Positions 61,982 through 64,000 of a DNA stretch of 64,000 nt are shown one piece after another. Numbering within the stretch: position 1 is the first letter of the stretch; the number at the start of each line of letters is the position of its first letter. The notes under the pieces were generated by a model that did no database searches, had not been told where the DNA came from, and saw only the letters and a program-made list of their open reading frames with translations. The DNA is from Fodinibius roseus (GTDB lineage: Bacteria > Bacteroidota > Rhodothermia > Balneolales > Balneolaceae): the NCBI RefSeq assembly GCF_900129315.1, contig NZ_FQUS01000014.1, forward strand, positions 1 to 64,000, given 5' to 3'. The translations under genes and the position numbers were made by a program.

Positions 61982-63709
61982 TTAATTATCATCATAGCCC
62001 AAAACCTGCCCGTCCTTTTGCAGCTGCTCGCGGAGCCTGGGGTAGTCCACCTGCTGCACCCCGACCTCCTCTTCAACAGCGAGGGCCGCGGCCGTAGCAG
62101 CGGACTGTCCCAATACCATAAACACCGGTTCCATGCGGATCGACCCGAAAGCAATGTGGGAGGCCGAGAGCGCCACCGGCACCAGCAGGTTGGTCGCCTC
62201 CCCGGCCCGGGGCGTCATCGAACGGTAGGATATGGGATACGGTGGAAATCCGTGCACCTGGATATCCCCTTCGTTTTTGACCATCCCGCCGGTGACCAGC
62301 CGCTGAATATGGTGGGAGTCCATCCCATAGGCGGCCATGCCGATGCTGTCGGGCACCACCCGACGGCCGGTCACGTTCTGCTGGGTCATCACGTAGGCGC
62401 CCACCATCCGGCGGGCCTCGCGCACGTACAGCTGCGGGGTGAAGTGGCCGTTTTCCTCAAACTCGTCTTTCGGGTATCCCCACTCCGAAATAAACGCCTG
62501 CAGCTCCTTCGGCACCCGCGGGTCGGTTTGGTAGAAATACAGCAGGCCCTTGGTATAGCGCTCATGGGCCCGGGTGATCGCCCGGCGCTGCTCATAGCCG
62601 GCCTCCGGGTAATCGTGGTTCATCCCGATCATGTCGGTGGAAAAGCCCCCGCGGTTGTTGACATCGGTCTTGCGGTTGGGCATCCGGGTCCAGATAAAAT
62701 AGTCGTTGATCTCCCGCAGCTCCGGCTGGGCCTGGAACAGGCGCACCAGCAGCTCGTAGCGGGTGGAGTCGTAGCCGGCCGGACGGGTTATGGGGATGCG
62801 GTTGGCGGGATCATCGGTCAGGGTAAGACGAAAATTGTAGGCCTGCACTTTCCCGTCGCCGCTCCCGTTCGGGGCCAGCGTGTCGTGGCTGATCCCCCAC
62901 AGCAGCCCGCTGTCGGGATTTCCTTTTTCTACATACGGGTCCACGCCATCGGGAAACTGGTGGCGGTTGCGCGGGATCCGGCTGAAGTAGTCCACCTTGA
63001 CCGAGTCAATATCCCCGGGCAGCCCATCCGGGTACAGCTGCACCCCGTTGAGGGATTCCCCGTAGGTATCCGAGGACTCCCGGCCCACTTCGTAGGAGAC
63101 TCCCGCCGCGGCCATCAGGTCGCCCTCGTAGGTGGCGTCCAGGAACACCTCCCCCTCAAAGGTGCGCCCGCTTTCCATGGTAATCCGGGTAATGGTGGCC
63201 TCCCGCTTTTCTACACCTCCTTCCCGCTTCAGGCGTTCTTCTGGGAACAGGTCAATATCTTCAGCTGCCATCATATCCTCATACACCTGGAGGGCGGCGG
63301 AGGGCTCAAAGGTCCACATCGCCTCCTCTCCCTCGGCCGTGCGCCCCTGCTGGTCGCCCAGGTACTCCTCCCGGCTCTGCCCGTGCCAGTGGGTGGGACC
63401 CTCGTAGTAGCGGTGGATGTTTTCGTAAAATTCGCGGGCGATGCCCCCGATAGCAAACTTGTTGCCGATATCCGTGGCCCCCAGCCCCCCGGTCGTCAGT
63501 CCCCCGATGCGGCCGGTCGGCTCGATCAGCGCCACCGACTTGTCCATCCGCGAGCTTTGGATAGCCGCCGCTATCCCCGCCGAGGTGCCCCCGTAGATGA
63601 CAATGTCATAGGCAGCAGGGGCCTCCGGGCCTTCGGGCGCTTCCTGCCCGCAGCCGGCGGCTACCGCAATTAAGAGGGAGACCATGATAAGGATAATATA
63701 GCGTTGCAT
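61982..63709 (-). CDS. FAD-dependent oxidoreductase lipoprotein (FAD_oxidored family)
   Basis: 575 aa from the ATG at 63709, which gives a compact lipoprotein signal (YIILIMVSLLIAVAAGC); ATGs at 63721 and 63742 are possible. The Rossmann start YDIVIYGGTSAGIAAAIQSSR and IGGLTTGGLGATDIGN with GGIAREFYE are hallmarks of PF12831 proteins, and FLDATYEGDLMAAAGVSYEVGR, MTQQNVTGRRVVPDSIGMAAYGMD and MEPVFMVLGQSAATAAALA follow. Members are common in polysaccharide-degrading Bacteroidota; substrate unknown. GC-rich like the cstA gene, from which it is separated by 142 bp. Confidence 0.92.
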   Translation of the reverse strand: MQRYIILIMVSLLIAVAAGCGQEAPEGPEAPAAYDIVIYGGTSAGIAAAIQSSRMDKSVALIEPTGRIGGLTTGGLGATDIGNKFAIGGIAREFYENIHRYYEGPTHWHGQSREEYLGDQQGRTAEGEEAMWTFEPSAALQVYEDMMAAEDIDLFPEERLKREGGVEKREATITRITMESGRTFEGEVFLDATYEGDLMAAAGVSYEVGRESSDTYGESLNGVQLYPDGLPGDIDSVKVDYFSRIPRNRHQFPDGVDPYVEKGNPDSGLLWGISHDTLAPNGSGDGKVQAYNFRLTLTDDPANRIPITRPAGYDSTRYELLVRLFQAQPELREINDYFIWTRMPNRKTDVNNRGGFSTDMIGMNHDYPEAGYEQRRAITRAHERYTKGLLYFYQTDPRVPKELQAFISEWGYPKDEFEENGHFTPQLYVREARRMVGAYVMTQQNVTGRRVVPDSIGMAAYGMDSHHIQRLVTGGMVKNEGDIQVHGFPPYPISYRSMTPRAGEATNLLVPVALSASHIAFGSIRMEPVFMVLGQSAATAAALAVEEEVGVQQVDYPRLREQLQKDGQVLGYDDN

Positions 63710-63933
63710 TATGGATGTCATACGTATTGGTTTCCGGTTCATGTGGATTCATTCGTGGCAATGGACATACCTGCAGCACTACCTGTTGAGCCGTTGTGCA
63801 TCCTTTCCTTCTTCCAAAAAAAAGAGGCTGGCTTCACGGGTATGTTTTTTGGTGAAAAATCCGGGTTTAATCGTTCGCATGATTATGCCATACGGCGGTT
63901 AGCGATTGAATATTTGTATCCCTGCGATTCGGA

Positions 63934-64000
63934 TCACCCCTCCTTTCCCTGCTCCGGCCAGCGCGTCTCGATGCCTTCCGAGCGCACGAACTGCTGGAAT
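63934..64000 (-). CDS. C-terminal end of a gene cut by the right edge
   Basis: 21 codons and a TGA stop: the frame reads FQQFVRSEGIETRWPEQG and ends with KEG. Composition is as GC-rich as the neighbouring coding DNA. The ending resembles the tail of the adjacent FAD oxidoreductase (LREQLQKDGQVLG) only vaguely. Product cannot be named. The 224 bp between it and the oxidoreductase holds nothing recognised. Confidence 0.5.
   Translation of the reverse strand, partial: FQQFVRSEGIETRWPEQGKEG

Noticed and set aside
62018-63673. Open frame of 551 codons on the plus strand
   Set aside because: Fully antisense to the FAD oxidoreductase, which has strong family motifs. Long antisense frames are expected in GC-rich genes, and the translation lacks family motifs and is rich in His, Gly and Val.
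1-64000. tRNA, rRNA, prophage, intact transposase, restriction or other defence genes
   Set aside because: Looked for on both strands in gaps and in protein motifs; none could be supported.

Overview
The window reads as chromosome of a Gram-negative, heterotrophic member of the Bacteroidota/Balneolota-Rhodothermota assemblage, most like Balneolales. The reasons are three SusC/SusD-type outer-membrane uptake pairs (two with an STN domain and an upstream FecR anti-sigma plus ECF sigma factor), many lipobox and twin-arginine signal peptides, ASPIC/UnbV FG-GAP proteins and DUF1080 enzymes. The genus assignment is inference. No rRNA, tRNA, CRISPR array, intact insertion sequence or phage gene was seen.

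Layout. 1-11.4 kb (minus strand): sigma factor, FecR, SusC, SusD, a sulfatase, an internally duplicated secreted protein, and the start of a related protein cut by the left edge. 11.7-22.7 kb (minus): a second sigma-FecR-SusC-SusD set followed by a GMC oxidoreductase, its small TAT-exported partner and a DUF1080 hydrolase. 23-26 kb (minus): two unusual amidohydrolases and an exported TIM-barrel epimerase-like protein. 26.3-31.9 kb (plus): a nucleoside/sugar permease, a giant propeller-HEAT-cytochrome c protein and a second DUF1080 protein. 32-38.7 kb (minus): a surface-glycan operon (rmlA, GNAT fusion, wecE-like, GT56, wzx-like flippase, sulfotransferase). 38.9-47.4 kb (minus): a large FG-GAP protein, SusD and SusC without STN. 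47.9-58.5 kb (minus): propeller-blue copper protein, DUF1080-PA14 protein, RnfD-like membrane protein and two FG-GAP/ASPIC proteins. 59-64 kb: a LacI-type regulator (plus), then a visibly GC-richer block with a CstA-type transporter and an FAD oxidoreductase.

How it fits together. Much of the window suits uptake of glycosides across the outer membrane, oxidation at C3 by the GMC dehydrogenase pair, cleavage of the 3-keto-glycoside by DUF1080 enzymes, and further handling by the TIM-barrel protein. Haem and copper domains would accept electrons. This route is inferred from family knowledge.

The most striking thing not explained by genes is a family of eight intergenic elements of about 130-145 bp. 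Each can fold almost end to end into one long imperfect hairpin, and several copies carry matching changes in both arms. They sit mostly just after stop codons inside or at the ends of transcription units (15.3, 22.0, 32.0, 42.4, 47.5, 47.8, 52.3 and 58.8 kb). I did not recognise them as a known element.
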